The notes under the pieces were generated by a model that ran no database searches, was not told the origin of the DNA, and saw only the letters and a list, made by a program, of their open reading frames with translations. A DNA stretch of 12,209 nucleotides from an uncultured Prevotella sp. (lineage in GTDB: Bacteria; Bacteroidota; Bacteroidia; Bacteroidales; Bacteroidaceae): assembly GCA_945614335.1 (NCBI GenBank), contig CALZAP010000014.1:1-12209 (forward strand), read 5' to 3'. The stretch's first letter is position 1. Every line of letters begins with the position of its first letter. This document shows positions 1 through 7,735 of the stretch, in pieces. A program made the translations under genes and the position numbers.

Positions 1-516
1 GTGAAAGCTCACGTGGCTGCCGGTCTTGAGAACGAACCATTCAAACCTTTCGAGATGATGTCGATAAAGGACACTAAGGTAAGCTCTGCGGACTGGGCAG
101 ACGACGATATTGTTGTGATGGACTTCTGGGCTACTTGGTGCGCTCCGTGTGTTGCTGCACTCGAAGGCATGCAAATGGCGGTAAACAAATACAAAGACGA
201 CCCGAAGGTGAAATTCTATTTCGTAGATACACAGGACAAGGCTGGCGACAAGACGGGTCCGGAGAGAGTGTGGAAACGGAAGAATCTAAGTCCCGACGAC
301 ATGCTCGTACTCTTCGACAACTCTGAGGAAGGAAAAGAGGACATGTCGGTGGTTTACCGTTCACTGTTCCCCGGAACAAGCGGCATACCAAAGAAAATAG
401 TGCTCAAAGGCGGCAAGATAAGATACCGTGCTGAAGGATATGGTGGTAGTCCAAGTGGACTGATGGACGAAATCTCTGCCGTTGTGGAACTGCTGAAGGA
501 AGAGAAAGAGTTTTAA
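1..516 (+). CDS. Periplasmic TlpA-like thioredoxin-fold protein, C-terminal part (5' end outside window)
   Basis: The visible 171 residues form a thioredoxin fold of the TlpA/ResA type. The redox motif WCAPC is at residues 46-50, preceded by the hydrophobic strand VVMDFWATW, and a cis-proline-type GIPKK segment lies near residues 128-132. Such proteins use the two cysteines (C47, C50) for thiol-disulfide exchange in the periplasm. There is no signal peptide at the GTG on base 1, and the homologous domain in the next gene is preceded by about 500 residues, so I infer this is the 3' end of a longer gene. It ends at TAA 514-516, 61 bp before the next gene on the same strand, which carries a clear paralogue of this domain (both share GMQMAV-KYKDD after the active site). 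The two are probably a tandem duplication and possibly an operon. The substrate is unknown. Confidence 0.85.
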   Translation: MKAHVAAGLENEPFKPFEMMSIKDTKVSSADWADDDIVVMDFWATWCAPCVAALEGMQMAVNKYKDDPKVKFYFVDTQDKAGDKTGPERVWKRKNLSPDDMLVLFDNSEEGKEDMSVVYRSLFPGTSGIPKKIVLKGGKIRYRAEGYGGSPSGLMDEISAVVELLKEEKEF

Positions 517-521
517 AAGGG

Positions 522-551
522 AACTTCTTCCTTAACTTCCTTGACTTCTTA
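522..551. repeat. Degenerate pyrimidine-rich short tandem repeat
   Basis: Between the two thioredoxin genes there are about three imperfect 9- to 12-bp units of the form AACTTCCTT (522-533, 534-542, 543-551). The phrase resembles the TTAACTCC units at 7654-7711. A purine-rich stretch before it (497-511) is weakly complementary to its start, so a loose hairpin is possible, but the pairing is poor. No Bacteroidota-type promoter box is visible between 517 and 577. Confidence 0.45.
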
Positions 552-577
552 TATTTAAATATTTTAATAACAACAAC

Positions 578-3500
578 GTGAAAAAGATTATTCTTGCGGC
601 AGTCATTGCCGTATTCGCAACCTCTCTCTATGCCCAACAGGAAAGTGCGGAACAGGAGAAGACATTCAGTGTATCACCAGAGACAGTTCATCCAGGTGAT
701 AACATTACAATTACGTTAAACCCGAAATTGTCGCTCCTCAACAAAAGCAACGACATAAAGGGCGTGGTGTATTTCTGGCGTGACTACCACTGGGAAGCAC
801 AAGACATGAAACTTGAGAAAACCGGTGACGGGAAAATAAAGTCAGTAGTCAGCGTGCCTGACAAAACGGCTCTGTTGGCATGGAAATACTACGACCGCGA
901 CACCGTGGATGTAGGCGGCGAGGAATGGCAATATGCATGGTTCTGCAGAAACAGCAACGGACAAAACATGCCTTCGGCCAATATCGGATGGGCCTTGCTC
1001 CGGGGAAAGAACACCGCAAGATGGTCTATACCCAACGTTCAGCACCTGCCATACCGCAGAATAGAACCCGAAGTGGTGTCGATGTGGATAAACAACGAGC
1101 TGCGCTCCAATCCCGGCGAACTGCCACGCGTATTCTGGTTTGCATCGCAGATATTCGGCAACGACACTGCATATAAGGCAAAGGAGAACCTGACAAAGAA
1201 CATGAAACTCGTGCTCGACATAGAAAAAACGGCACATGTGGACGAAAGGTTTATGCTTCAGGCTCTCGACATCTGTCAGAACATGCTCCACAACGACTCG
1301 CTTTCACAGTACTGCATAGGTGAGCTCAACTCACGTTATGCCGGTGGCGAATACCAGCGCGAACTCGACATAAAGGCTCTCTTTATGGACAAGGCGGAGG
1401 ACAAGACAAAGGCTTTCGAGAAGTTCTTGGAAAAGTATCCTTACGACGATTATAAGAACAGATTCCAGGTAGACGATATGTTCAACCACTGGTATGGTAA
1501 CATGCTCAGGGCGTATGTCTATACTCCCATAATGAAGAAAGACAGCTATGCCAACCTGGAAAAAGCAATTCCTGTTTCGCCGCTCACATCGCTTGCGACA
1601 TACTTCTGGCACATCGTGCAGATTCCGTTCGGACGTGGAGACGTCACTGCCGAAAAAATTTATCCTATGGCGAAGATGATTCGCGATGCCATATTCAATC
1701 GCGAGCGCACCACCGACGAACTTCTCTATTCACCAGCGGAATGGAGAGAAAAGCTCTACTGCGACTATCGCAACGCATGGTTTGACTATGCCAAGATTCT
1801 CGACGAAGTAGGCAAGAAAGACGAGGCTATGGCACTGACCGACACTCTTGCCACATACTTTACAACAAAGACGGCAGACTTCAATGCCTTCAGGGTGGAG
1901 TTGCTGGGTAAATGCGGACGCGACGCTGAAATCATGCCTCTCATAAAAGCCGCCGTCAACTACAATGCCGCAAGTCCGGAAATGATAGACATCCTAAAAA
2001 AGGATTATGTCAAGACTAACGGCTCGGAAAATGGTTTCGACGCATATCTCGAAAGCCTGAAATCGGCCGCTCAGCTTGCCGCTGCAAGGGATAAGGCTTT
2101 GAAAAGCATGATTTGCCAGCCTGTAGAACTGTTCGCATTGGAGACTCTCGAAGGAAAGACCATAGACATGAAAACGTTAAAGGGCAAGACCGTGGTCATC
2201 GACTTCTGGGCTACATGGTGCGGACCGTGCAAGGCTGCCATGCCGGGAATGCAGATGGCTGTAGAGAAATACAAGGACGACAAGGATGTGGTGTTCCTGT
2301 TCGTGGCCACCATGGAGACCGGAAAGAACTTCAGGAAAAAAATAGCCGACTTCATAAAGGAGAAAGGTTACAACTTCCAGGTGTGCATCGACAGTCCTAC
2401 CGACAAGGGGAAGAACGAAAAGGTTTATTCCACATACGCAAAGCAGTTCACCTCAAGCGGAATACCAATGAAGATGATTATCGACGGCAACGGAAACGCA
2501 CGATGGGTAAGCAACGGATATTTTGGTAGCCCTTCAGCATTGGTCGATGAACTTAGTTTTATAATCAATGCCATAAAACAGGAAAATGCTGTAACGTCAG
2601 AAAATGTCTGCTTTAAAAAAGACAACATCACTTACGGAGCAACACTTTCCACTCCTACAAACGCCTTCTTTCCCGAATGGGAGGAAGGCGTTCCTGCTGT
2701 CGTGATAGTGTCTGGCACCAACCCGCAAGACCGCGACGGGACGATGGCAGGACACAAGGTGTTCAAGGAAATTGCAGAATACCTGTCACAAAGGGGAATC
2801 GCTGTGCTTAGGGTAGACGACAGAGGCGTGGGAGAGACAACCGGCAACTACGCTACTTCCACTACCGCCGATTTTGCCGACGATGCCCTGGCAGCAGTTG
2901 AATACCTGAAAACCCGCCCGGAGATAAACAAAGCCCAAATAGGACTGCTCGGACACAGCGAGGGAGCTGCCGCCGCCACCATTGCCGCATCAAAGTCTGC
3001 CAACGTGGCCTTCATTGTCTCTGCCTGCGGGCTGCTCACCGACGGGCTCTCCGCACTGCTTAAACAAAACAAGGATATCGTGGCTACATCTCCAATACCA
3101 GATTACGACAAGCACCGTTATGACGAGATAAACGACCTTATGTTTCATGTGGCATACAAATATGCAGAAGCCGACAGTGCCACCTTGTCCAAGGCCTTGT
3201 GGGACACTTACAACGAATGGAAACCGAAAGACGACGTATACTTCAAGAGCCTTAATGTAGGCGAGTTTGACCATTTCCGTTTTCCTATCTACTCTTATGC
3301 TATCAACGCCACATCTGCATGGTACAGGTTTTTCATACGCTACAACCCTGAAAACTATATCAACAAGGTGAGCATTCCCATTCTTGCCATTGGCGGCGAC
3401 AAGGACGTTATGGCAAACTGGAACATGAACCGCGACAACTTGCTGCGCATCACTCGAAACAGATCAAATGTGGTAACAAAGGAAATAAAAGGGATGAACC

Positions 3501-3619
3501 ATCTGATGCTGCCATGCGAAAAAGGCACCACCGACGAATACTCCTCAATCAAGGCTCCTGTATCGGCAGAAGCTATGAAAACTATTGCCGACTTCATTAT
3601 CTCGCTTGTCCGTAGATAA
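578..3619 (+). CDS. Secreted thioredoxin (TlpA-like) and alpha/beta-hydrolase fusion protein, 1013 aa
   Basis: The GTG start at 578 gives a good signal peptide (MKKIILAAVIAVFATSLYA, cleavage near A19). No Cys follows, so the protein is probably soluble and periplasmic. Residues about 25-150 look like an all-beta (Ig or E-set-like) domain. Residues about 165-510 are helical and may form TPR-like pairs. A TlpA-type thioredoxin domain spans about 515-660, with WATWCGPC and redox cysteines C548 and C551. From about 672 to the end lies an alpha/beta hydrolase: an SGTNPQDRDG oxyanion-type segment, DDRGVGETTGN, nucleophile elbow GHSEG (S794), D941 or D943 as acid, and H975 in KGMNHLML. All key residues of both modules are present. 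The preceding gene ends where the hydrolase begins here, so the hydrolase was probably added by gene fusion. Substrates are unknown; an esterase or peptidase role is possible. The GTG start rests on signal-peptide placement. Confidence 0.88.
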   Translation: MKKIILAAVIAVFATSLYAQQESAEQEKTFSVSPETVHPGDNITITLNPKLSLLNKSNDIKGVVYFWRDYHWEAQDMKLEKTGDGKIKSVVSVPDKTALLAWKYYDRDTVDVGGEEWQYAWFCRNSNGQNMPSANIGWALLRGKNTARWSIPNVQHLPYRRIEPEVVSMWINNELRSNPGELPRVFWFASQIFGNDTAYKAKENLTKNMKLVLDIEKTAHVDERFMLQALDICQNMLHNDSLSQYCIGELNSRYAGGEYQRELDIKALFMDKAEDKTKAFEKFLEKYPYDDYKNRFQVDDMFNHWYGNMLRAYVYTPIMKKDSYANLEKAIPVSPLTSLATYFWHIVQIPFGRGDVTAEKIYPMAKMIRDAIFNRERTTDELLYSPAEWREKLYCDYRNAWFDYAKILDEVGKKDEAMALTDTLATYFTTKTADFNAFRVELLGKCGRDAEIMPLIKAAVNYNAASPEMIDILKKDYVKTNGSENGFDAYLESLKSAAQLAAARDKALKSMICQPVELFALETLEGKTIDMKTLKGKTVVIDFWATWCGPCKAAMPGMQMAVEKYKDDKDVVFLFVATMETGKNFRKKIADFIKEKGYNFQVCIDSPTDKGKNEKVYSTYAKQFTSSGIPMKMIIDGNGNARWVSNGYFGSPSALVDELSFIINAIKQENAVTSENVCFKKDNITYGATLSTPTNAFFPEWEEGVPAVVIVSGTNPQDRDGTMAGHKVFKEIAEYLSQRGIAVLRVDDRGVGETTGNYATSTTADFADDALAAVEYLKTRPEINKAQIGLLGHSEGAAAATIAASKSANVAFIVSACGLLTDGLSALLKQNKDIVATSPIPDYDKHRYDEINDLMFHVAYKYAEADSATLSKALWDTYNEWKPKDDVYFKSLNVGEFDHFRFPIYSYAINATSAWYRFFIRYNPENYINKVSIPILAIGGDKDVMANWNMNRDNLLRITRNRSNVVTKEIKGMNHLMLPCEKGTTDEYSSIKAPVSAEAMKTIADFIISLVRR

Positions 3620-3655
3620 AAAAAAGAGGGCTATTCAAATAAAACAGAATTTTGA

Positions 3656-3687
3656 TTTGCGGATGTGATAAATATTGTGTAACTTTG
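3656..3687 (+). promoter_or_regulatory. Bacteroidota-type promoter for the SGNH-MBOAT gene
   Basis: TTTG at 3656-3659 (-33 box) and TAACTTTG at 3680-3687 (-7 box, consensus TAnnTTTG) are separated by 20 bp, the normal spacing for the primary sigma factor of this phylum. Transcription should begin a few bases after 3690, leaving a leader of about 30 nt before the GTG at 3722. This suggests the gene is transcribed independently of the upstream hydrolase fusion. Confidence 0.75.
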
Positions 3688-3721
3688 CGCCTCTTTAATA
3701 AAAGGATAATAGGAAATAACA

Positions 3722-6694
3722 GTGGAGAACAACAATAATAATACATCAAAGTCGCACGCCATGGTGTTCATCACCGTGGCTTTGGTATTTGTGGCACTGC
3801 TCGCCATGTATCAGATGCCGGCCATTACCATTGGCGACTATACTCTCAGGGAGGTGAAGATACTTTCTGACATAGACGACCTTAGACAGATCAACGACGA
3901 ACTGCCACCACTGCCTGAGGTGCCGGTGGCTGCCACCGACGACTCTTCGAAGGTGAAACAGCATTATGCAAAGAAGGTGGTGACGGCTCCTAATGACATT
4001 ATCACCGACTACTCCGGAGGAAACAGCGGCGGTATGGGACACTTTTACCAATGTCTCGACAGCGTGGAGACAATGGGGCGACCGGTGAGAATTGCTTACT
4101 ACGGCGACTCGTTTATTGAGGGAGACATACTTACTGCCGACATTCGCGACATACTCCAAAAGCGATATGGGGGATGCGGTGTGGGATGGGTGGACTGCGC
4201 TAAGGGAACTAACGGATTCAGACCCACGGTGAAAATTGTGTCTGAGGGATTTACGCCTCATCTCACAAACGAAAAGCCCTTCGACAGCGGCAGACAGGGC
4301 ATCAACCAGAAATACTATACGCTGAACGGACACGCAAGGCTGACCTACAAGTCGTTGACCTTCCGCGAAAGGCGGTCTACGTGGCAGAAGGCAAGGCTAT
4401 GGTTTACAACACAAGAGCCCATGGCAGTGACCATTGGCAACGACTCCAACGCAGTGAGACATGAATTCCAGCCGTCGCCAAACATACAATACTTGGAGAC
4501 CAACGGAAGGGCGGATGCCATAACCTATAATATAGAGGCGGGCGAGGGAACTACCGTGTTCGGCGCGTCGCTCGAACCCGTGAAGGGCATTGTGGTGGAC
4601 AACCTCGGACTGCGCGGACTGCCCGGATTCTCGTTGGCACAGATACCAGACGCCACGCTGAGACAGTTCTACCGCATGAGACCTTACGACCTGATAATCA
4701 TTCACTACGGGATAAACTGCGCCGTGGACGGAAATCCGGAATCGTTTTACAAGGCTTATGTGAAGAAGATGACGGAGATAGTGGAGAAGATTAAGAGGGC
4801 GTGTCCGGATGCTTCGATAATGGTGTGTAACGTGAGCGACCGCGACCAACGCTCGGCCGACGGAATACGCACCATGAACGCGGTGAAGAAGCTGGCGCGA
4901 TACCAGCGGCAGATTGCCTCTGAGAGCGGAGTGGCCTTTTTCGACCTCTTCAATGCCATGGGAGGCGACGAGTCTATGGCCAAGTATGTGGAAAAGGGAT
5001 GGGCGAACAAGGACTATGTCCACATCAACTTCGAAGGGGGAAAGCACATTGCGGAGATAGTATGCAAGGAACTGTTGGGAGTGAAGACTGTTGACACACA
5101 GGCAGTTGCCGCCGAAGAGACGGATGACAGCGTAGCCACTGCCGAGGAAGAGAGACAAGCCGCCAACTCATTGCTCGCCGCCGACTCTACGCCTGACGCG
5201 GAGGAGACTGACGCCAACGACGGCGACGTATGGCAGAGGATAACAAAGCAGCTTACTTACGACAAGGCTTCGCCGCTGATATTCAGCAGCGGACTGTTTC
5301 TCGCCATGTTTGTGGTGTTCACGCTCTTCTACTACATACTGTCGGGAAAGACCACGGCAAAGCTGATGTTTGTGACGCTTTTCTCCTATTACTTCTACTA
5401 CAAGAGCAGCGGCATGCATTTCGTGCTGCTCGCCACTGTCACCACCACCGACTTTCTCTTAGCGCGATGGATGGCTCGGGCAAGCAGGGGAAGGGGCGCG
5501 TTGCTTTCGCTTAGCATACTCACTGACCTCGGCCTGCTGTTTTATTTCAAATACACCAACTTCTTCGGGTCTATAGTCGCAGGGCTTGGCGGCTGTCAGT
5601 TCACGCCACTCGACATAGTGCTTCCCGTAGGCATCAGCTTCTTCACTTTCCAGAGCATGAGCTACACGATAGACGTTTACCGCCGCCGGCTGAAGCCAGT
5701 AGACTCATGGCTCGACTACGCCTTCTACGTGTCGTTTTTTCCGCAGCTTGTGGCAGGACCGATAGTCAGGGCTCGCGACTTCATACCGCAGATTCGCCGC
5801 CGTGGCGGAGTGAGCGAGACGATGATGGCGCGTGGTGTGATGATGATAGCCATGGGACTGGCAAAGAAGGCGATAATAAGCGACTATATCAGCCTGAACT
5901 TCGTGGACCGTGTGTTTGAGAACCCTCAGCTGTATACCGGTTTCGAAAACCTTCTTGGCATCTATGGCTATACCTTGCAGATCTACTGCGACTTCAGCGG
6001 TTACAGCGACATGGCCATTGGCATAGCCCTGCTGTTGGGCTTCCACTTCCCCGACAACTTCAACGCTCCGTTCAAGAGTGCGAGCGTGACTGAGTTTTGG
6101 CGCAGGTGGCACATCTCGTTGTCGTCGTGGATTCGCGACTACGTGTATATTGCCTTTGGCGGCAATCGCCATGGCAGTGTGCGCACATACGTGAACCTGT
6201 TGTCGTCGATGCTTCTATGTGGCTTGTGGCATGGTGCGAGCTGGAATTTCGTGGTATGGGGCGGTGTGCATGGAGTGTTGTTGGCATGTCATAAGTTCTT
6301 CAGCCAGACGGTGTTGGGTCGCAGTCGCCATTACAGGTCTCGTGGCATAAGGCGTGTGGCGGGAGTGGTGTTCACGTTCCATGCCGTAGCGTTGTTGTTT
6401 ATGGTGTTCCGCATGCCCGACCTTGGAGGTTGTGTGACGATGCTCACTCAGGTAGTGGGAAGTTTTCACATAGAGATGGCGTCGGAAGTGATGAAGAGTT
6501 ATTGGATCGTGATGGCTCTGATGGCTTTTGGCTACGCCTCACACTATATCAGCGACCGTTTTCTCGCCCGTTGTATATTGACATTGAAGAGTGGCGGCCT
6601 GTTGCTTCAGGTATTGCTGCTTGTAGTCGTGGCGTATATCATTGTTCAAGTAAAGAGCAGTGAGATTCAGCCGTTTATCTATTTCCAGTTTTAA
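3722..6694 (+). CDS. SGNH hydrolase-MBOAT O-acyltransferase fusion, membrane protein, 990 aa
   Basis: An N-terminal membrane anchor (about residues 13-35) leads into a probable periplasmic SGNH/GDSL domain: block I GDS with S130, a GxN block (G330, N332) in IIIHYGIN, and D431xxH434. An acidic, Ala/Glu/Asp-rich linker (about 452-500) joins it to a polytopic MBOAT domain (about 517-990, roughly 11-12 membrane segments). MBOAT signatures include EFWRRWHISLSSW (H797) and LWHGASWNF with the expected catalytic H837. The C-terminus, FIYFQF, is of a kind often seen in AlgI/DltB-like proteins of this phylum. MBOAT proteins of this branch move acyl groups across the membrane, and SGNH partners transfer them to or remove them from glycans, so envelope polysaccharide O-acetylation is likely. 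The acceptor is unknown. Usually the two activities are on separate proteins; this is a natural one-chain version. The start is GTG, 35 nt after the -7 box. Confidence 0.9.
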   Translation: MENNNNNTSKSHAMVFITVALVFVALLAMYQMPAITIGDYTLREVKILSDIDDLRQINDELPPLPEVPVAATDDSSKVKQHYAKKVVTAPNDIITDYSGGNSGGMGHFYQCLDSVETMGRPVRIAYYGDSFIEGDILTADIRDILQKRYGGCGVGWVDCAKGTNGFRPTVKIVSEGFTPHLTNEKPFDSGRQGINQKYYTLNGHARLTYKSLTFRERRSTWQKARLWFTTQEPMAVTIGNDSNAVRHEFQPSPNIQYLETNGRADAITYNIEAGEGTTVFGASLEPVKGIVVDNLGLRGLPGFSLAQIPDATLRQFYRMRPYDLIIIHYGINCAVDGNPESFYKAYVKKMTEIVEKIKRACPDASIMVCNVSDRDQRSADGIRTMNAVKKLARYQRQIASESGVAFFDLFNAMGGDESMAKYVEKGWANKDYVHINFEGGKHIAEIVCKELLGVKTVDTQAVAAEETDDSVATAEEERQAANSLLAADSTPDAEETDANDGDVWQRITKQLTYDKASPLIFSSGLFLAMFVVFTLFYYILSGKTTAKLMFVTLFSYYFYYKSSGMHFVLLATVTTTDFLLARWMARASRGRGALLSLSILTDLGLLFYFKYTNFFGSIVAGLGGCQFTPLDIVLPVGISFFTFQSMSYTIDVYRRRLKPVDSWLDYAFYVSFFPQLVAGPIVRARDFIPQIRRRGGVSETMMARGVMMIAMGLAKKAIISDYISLNFVDRVFENPQLYTGFENLLGIYGYTLQIYCDFSGYSDMAIGIALLLGFHFPDNFNAPFKSASVTEFWRRWHISLSSWIRDYVYIAFGGNRHGSVRTYVNLLSSMLLCGLWHGASWNFVVWGGVHGVLLACHKFFSQTVLGRSRHYRSRGIRRVAGVVFTFHAVALLFMVFRMPDLGGCVTMLTQVVGSFHIEMASEVMKSYWIVMALMAFGYASHYISDRFLARCILTLKSGGLLLQVLLLVVVAYIIVQVKSSEIQPFIYFQF

Positions 6695-6712
6695 GGAGGG
6701 AAGAAGAGAGAG

Positions 6713-6747
6713 GGTAGAAGGTAGAGGGTAGAGGGTAGAGGGTAGAG
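6713..6747. repeat. 7-bp tandem repeat (GGTAGAG), five units
   Basis: Unit GGTAGAG occurs at 6720-6726, 6727-6733, 6734-6740 and 6741-6747, preceded by a variant GGTAGAA at 6713-6719. It starts 19 bp after the stop of the SGNH-MBOAT gene. The length is a multiple of one heptad, so unit number could vary between strains by slippage. Confidence 0.9.
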
Positions 6748-6813
6748 AAATGCTCGAGCCTGGATTTTTCCCACGTTATCCGGGCAGTGCACTATTCTCT
6801 ACCCTCTACCCTC
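6731..6813. repeat. Inverted repeat joining the GGTAGAG array to its complement; possible bidirectional terminator
   Basis: Bases 6731-6749 pair perfectly with 6795-6813 (19 bp) around a 45-nt loop; the right arm consists of 2.4 CTCTACC units. It lies between two convergent genes (stops at 6694 and 6843), where a shared terminator would be expected. It is not a classical Rho-independent terminator: the plus strand has AAAAAA rather than a T run after the stem, and the loop is long. The termination role is inference. Confidence 0.6.
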
Positions 6814-6842
6814 AAAAAATCTCCTCACTCCTCTTTAAAAAA

Positions 6843-7508
6843 CTACTCCATCACCCTCTCAAACCTGTCTTTCGGAGCCTTGCAGAGTGGGCAGGTATAG
6901 TCGTCGGGGAGATTGCCTTCGGCCTCTACGATGTGGCCGCACACGATGCACTGGTAGCGGTGCTTCTTCACGTCTTCAGCCGACGGGGTCTCCTCTGCGG
7001 GCTTGGCGTCTTCAGCCACATAGGTGGGCGCGTTTTTGGGCGCCTTGCCTTTTATCACACGGTGGAAATAGTCGTAGGTCATGGGAGTGCCTTCACCCTG
7101 AACGGTTTCCACAAGGCGGGCAAACACCACGTAATGAGTCTCATTGTCCACAAAGTTTATCGCGTCGAGAATCAGTCGGCCGGCAAACTTTCCGTTCACT
7201 ATCGGAGCACCCTCCACCGTGGTGTAGCCAAAATCCTCATACTTGTCGCAGTCGCGGCTTGAACGATAGCCGAAACCTCCAATCACTGCGGGGTCGGAGT
7301 CCTCGGCAATGATGGAGAGCGAGAAACGCTTCGACTTCTGGATAGCTTCGAGCGTGTAGTTGTTTTTGTTAAGCGAGACGGCGAGAATCGGGTTCTGGCT
7401 CGTCACCTGGAAACATGTGTTGATGATGCAGCCGACGGGGCGTTCGCCGTCGAATGCTCCTACGACATAAAGTCCGTAGGTCAGTTTGAACAATACTGTA
7501 ATATCCAT
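6843..7508 (-). CDS. Flavin reductase-rubredoxin fusion protein (high-molecular-weight rubredoxin type), 221 aa
   Basis: Residues 1 to about 150 are a flavin reductase domain (FMN-binding split barrel): MDITVLFKLTYGLYVV at the start and a CFQVTSQNPILAVSLN segment that normally contacts FMN. After an Ala/Glu/Pro-rich linker (about 160-180) comes a small rubredoxin domain with C187xxC190 and C206PLC209, which binds one iron. The layout matches the Hrb-type proteins known from anaerobes, in which NAD(P)H electrons pass through FMN to the rubredoxin iron and on to partners such as flavodiiron proteins or rubrerythrin; a role in oxygen or nitric oxide detoxification is plausible. That is family knowledge; no partner gene is present here. 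It is encoded on the same strand as priA, after a 227-bp repeat-rich gap. I found no TAnnTTTG box on the minus strand in that gap. Confidence 0.9.
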   Translation of the reverse strand: MDITVLFKLTYGLYVVGAFDGERPVGCIINTCFQVTSQNPILAVSLNKNNYTLEAIQKSKRFSLSIIAEDSDPAVIGGFGYRSSRDCDKYEDFGYTTVEGAPIVNGKFAGRLILDAINFVDNETHYVVFARLVETVQGEGTPMTYDYFHRVIKGKAPKNAPTYVAEDAKPAEETPSAEDVKKHRYQCIVCGHIVEAEGNLPDDYTCPLCKAPKDRFERVME

Positions 7509-7542
7509 AAGCGGTTATAATTAAATTATTTATTAAATTTTT

Positions 7543-7609
7543 GAAGTTATAATGGGGAGTTAACTTTTGGGGAGTTATAATGGGAAGTTATAATGGGGAG
7601 TTATAATGG
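7543..7609. repeat. 13-bp tandem repeat (GRAGTTATAATGG), five units
   Basis: Units at 7543-7555, 7571-7583, 7584-7596 and 7597-7609 read GAAGTTATAATGG or GGAGTTATAATGG; the unit at 7556-7570 is a 15-bp variant (GGAGTTAACTTTTGG). The array lies 34 bp upstream of the flavin reductase start codon, where a promoter or 5' leader would be expected, so it may affect that gene's expression. Confidence 0.88.
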
Positions 7610-7653
7610 GCCAATAGTTTTGAGCATTGGATATCAGCGCAATAACATTTGGC

Positions 7654-7711
7654 TTAACTCCTTAACTCCTTAACTCCTTTAACTCCTTAACTCCTTTAAC
7701 TCCTTAACTCC
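7654..7711. repeat. 8-bp tandem repeat (TTAACTCC), seven units
   Basis: TTAACTCC occurs at 7654, 7662, 7670, 7679, 7687, 7696 and 7704, with an extra T between some units. It starts 24 bp beyond the priA stop codon, going in the direction of priA transcription. The complement, GGAGTTAA, is present exactly at 7556-7563 and with one mismatch in the other 13-bp units, so the arrays at 7543-7609 and 7654-7711 can pair across a loop of about 44 nt. The layout resembles the array and inverse copy at 6713-6813, with different sequence. Confidence 0.88.
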
Positions 7712-7735
7712 TTCTATCTCCTTTTCATAAATTTC

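Noticed and set aside
4397..5158. 253-aa open frame on the minus strand
   Set aside because: Antisense to the SGNH domain of the acyltransferase gene, with no recognisable motif.
6731..6813. Classical Rho-independent terminator
   Set aside because: No T run follows the stem on the plus strand or on the minus strand, and the loop is 45 nt; kept only as an inverted repeat with a possible 3'-end role.
6750..7262. 170-aa open frame on the plus strand
   Set aside because: Opposite the flavin reductase-rubredoxin gene and starting inside the inverted repeat; the composition is that of a shadow frame.
7543..7711. CRISPR array
   Set aside because: Units are 8-13 bp and directly adjacent without unique spacers, and there are no cas genes.
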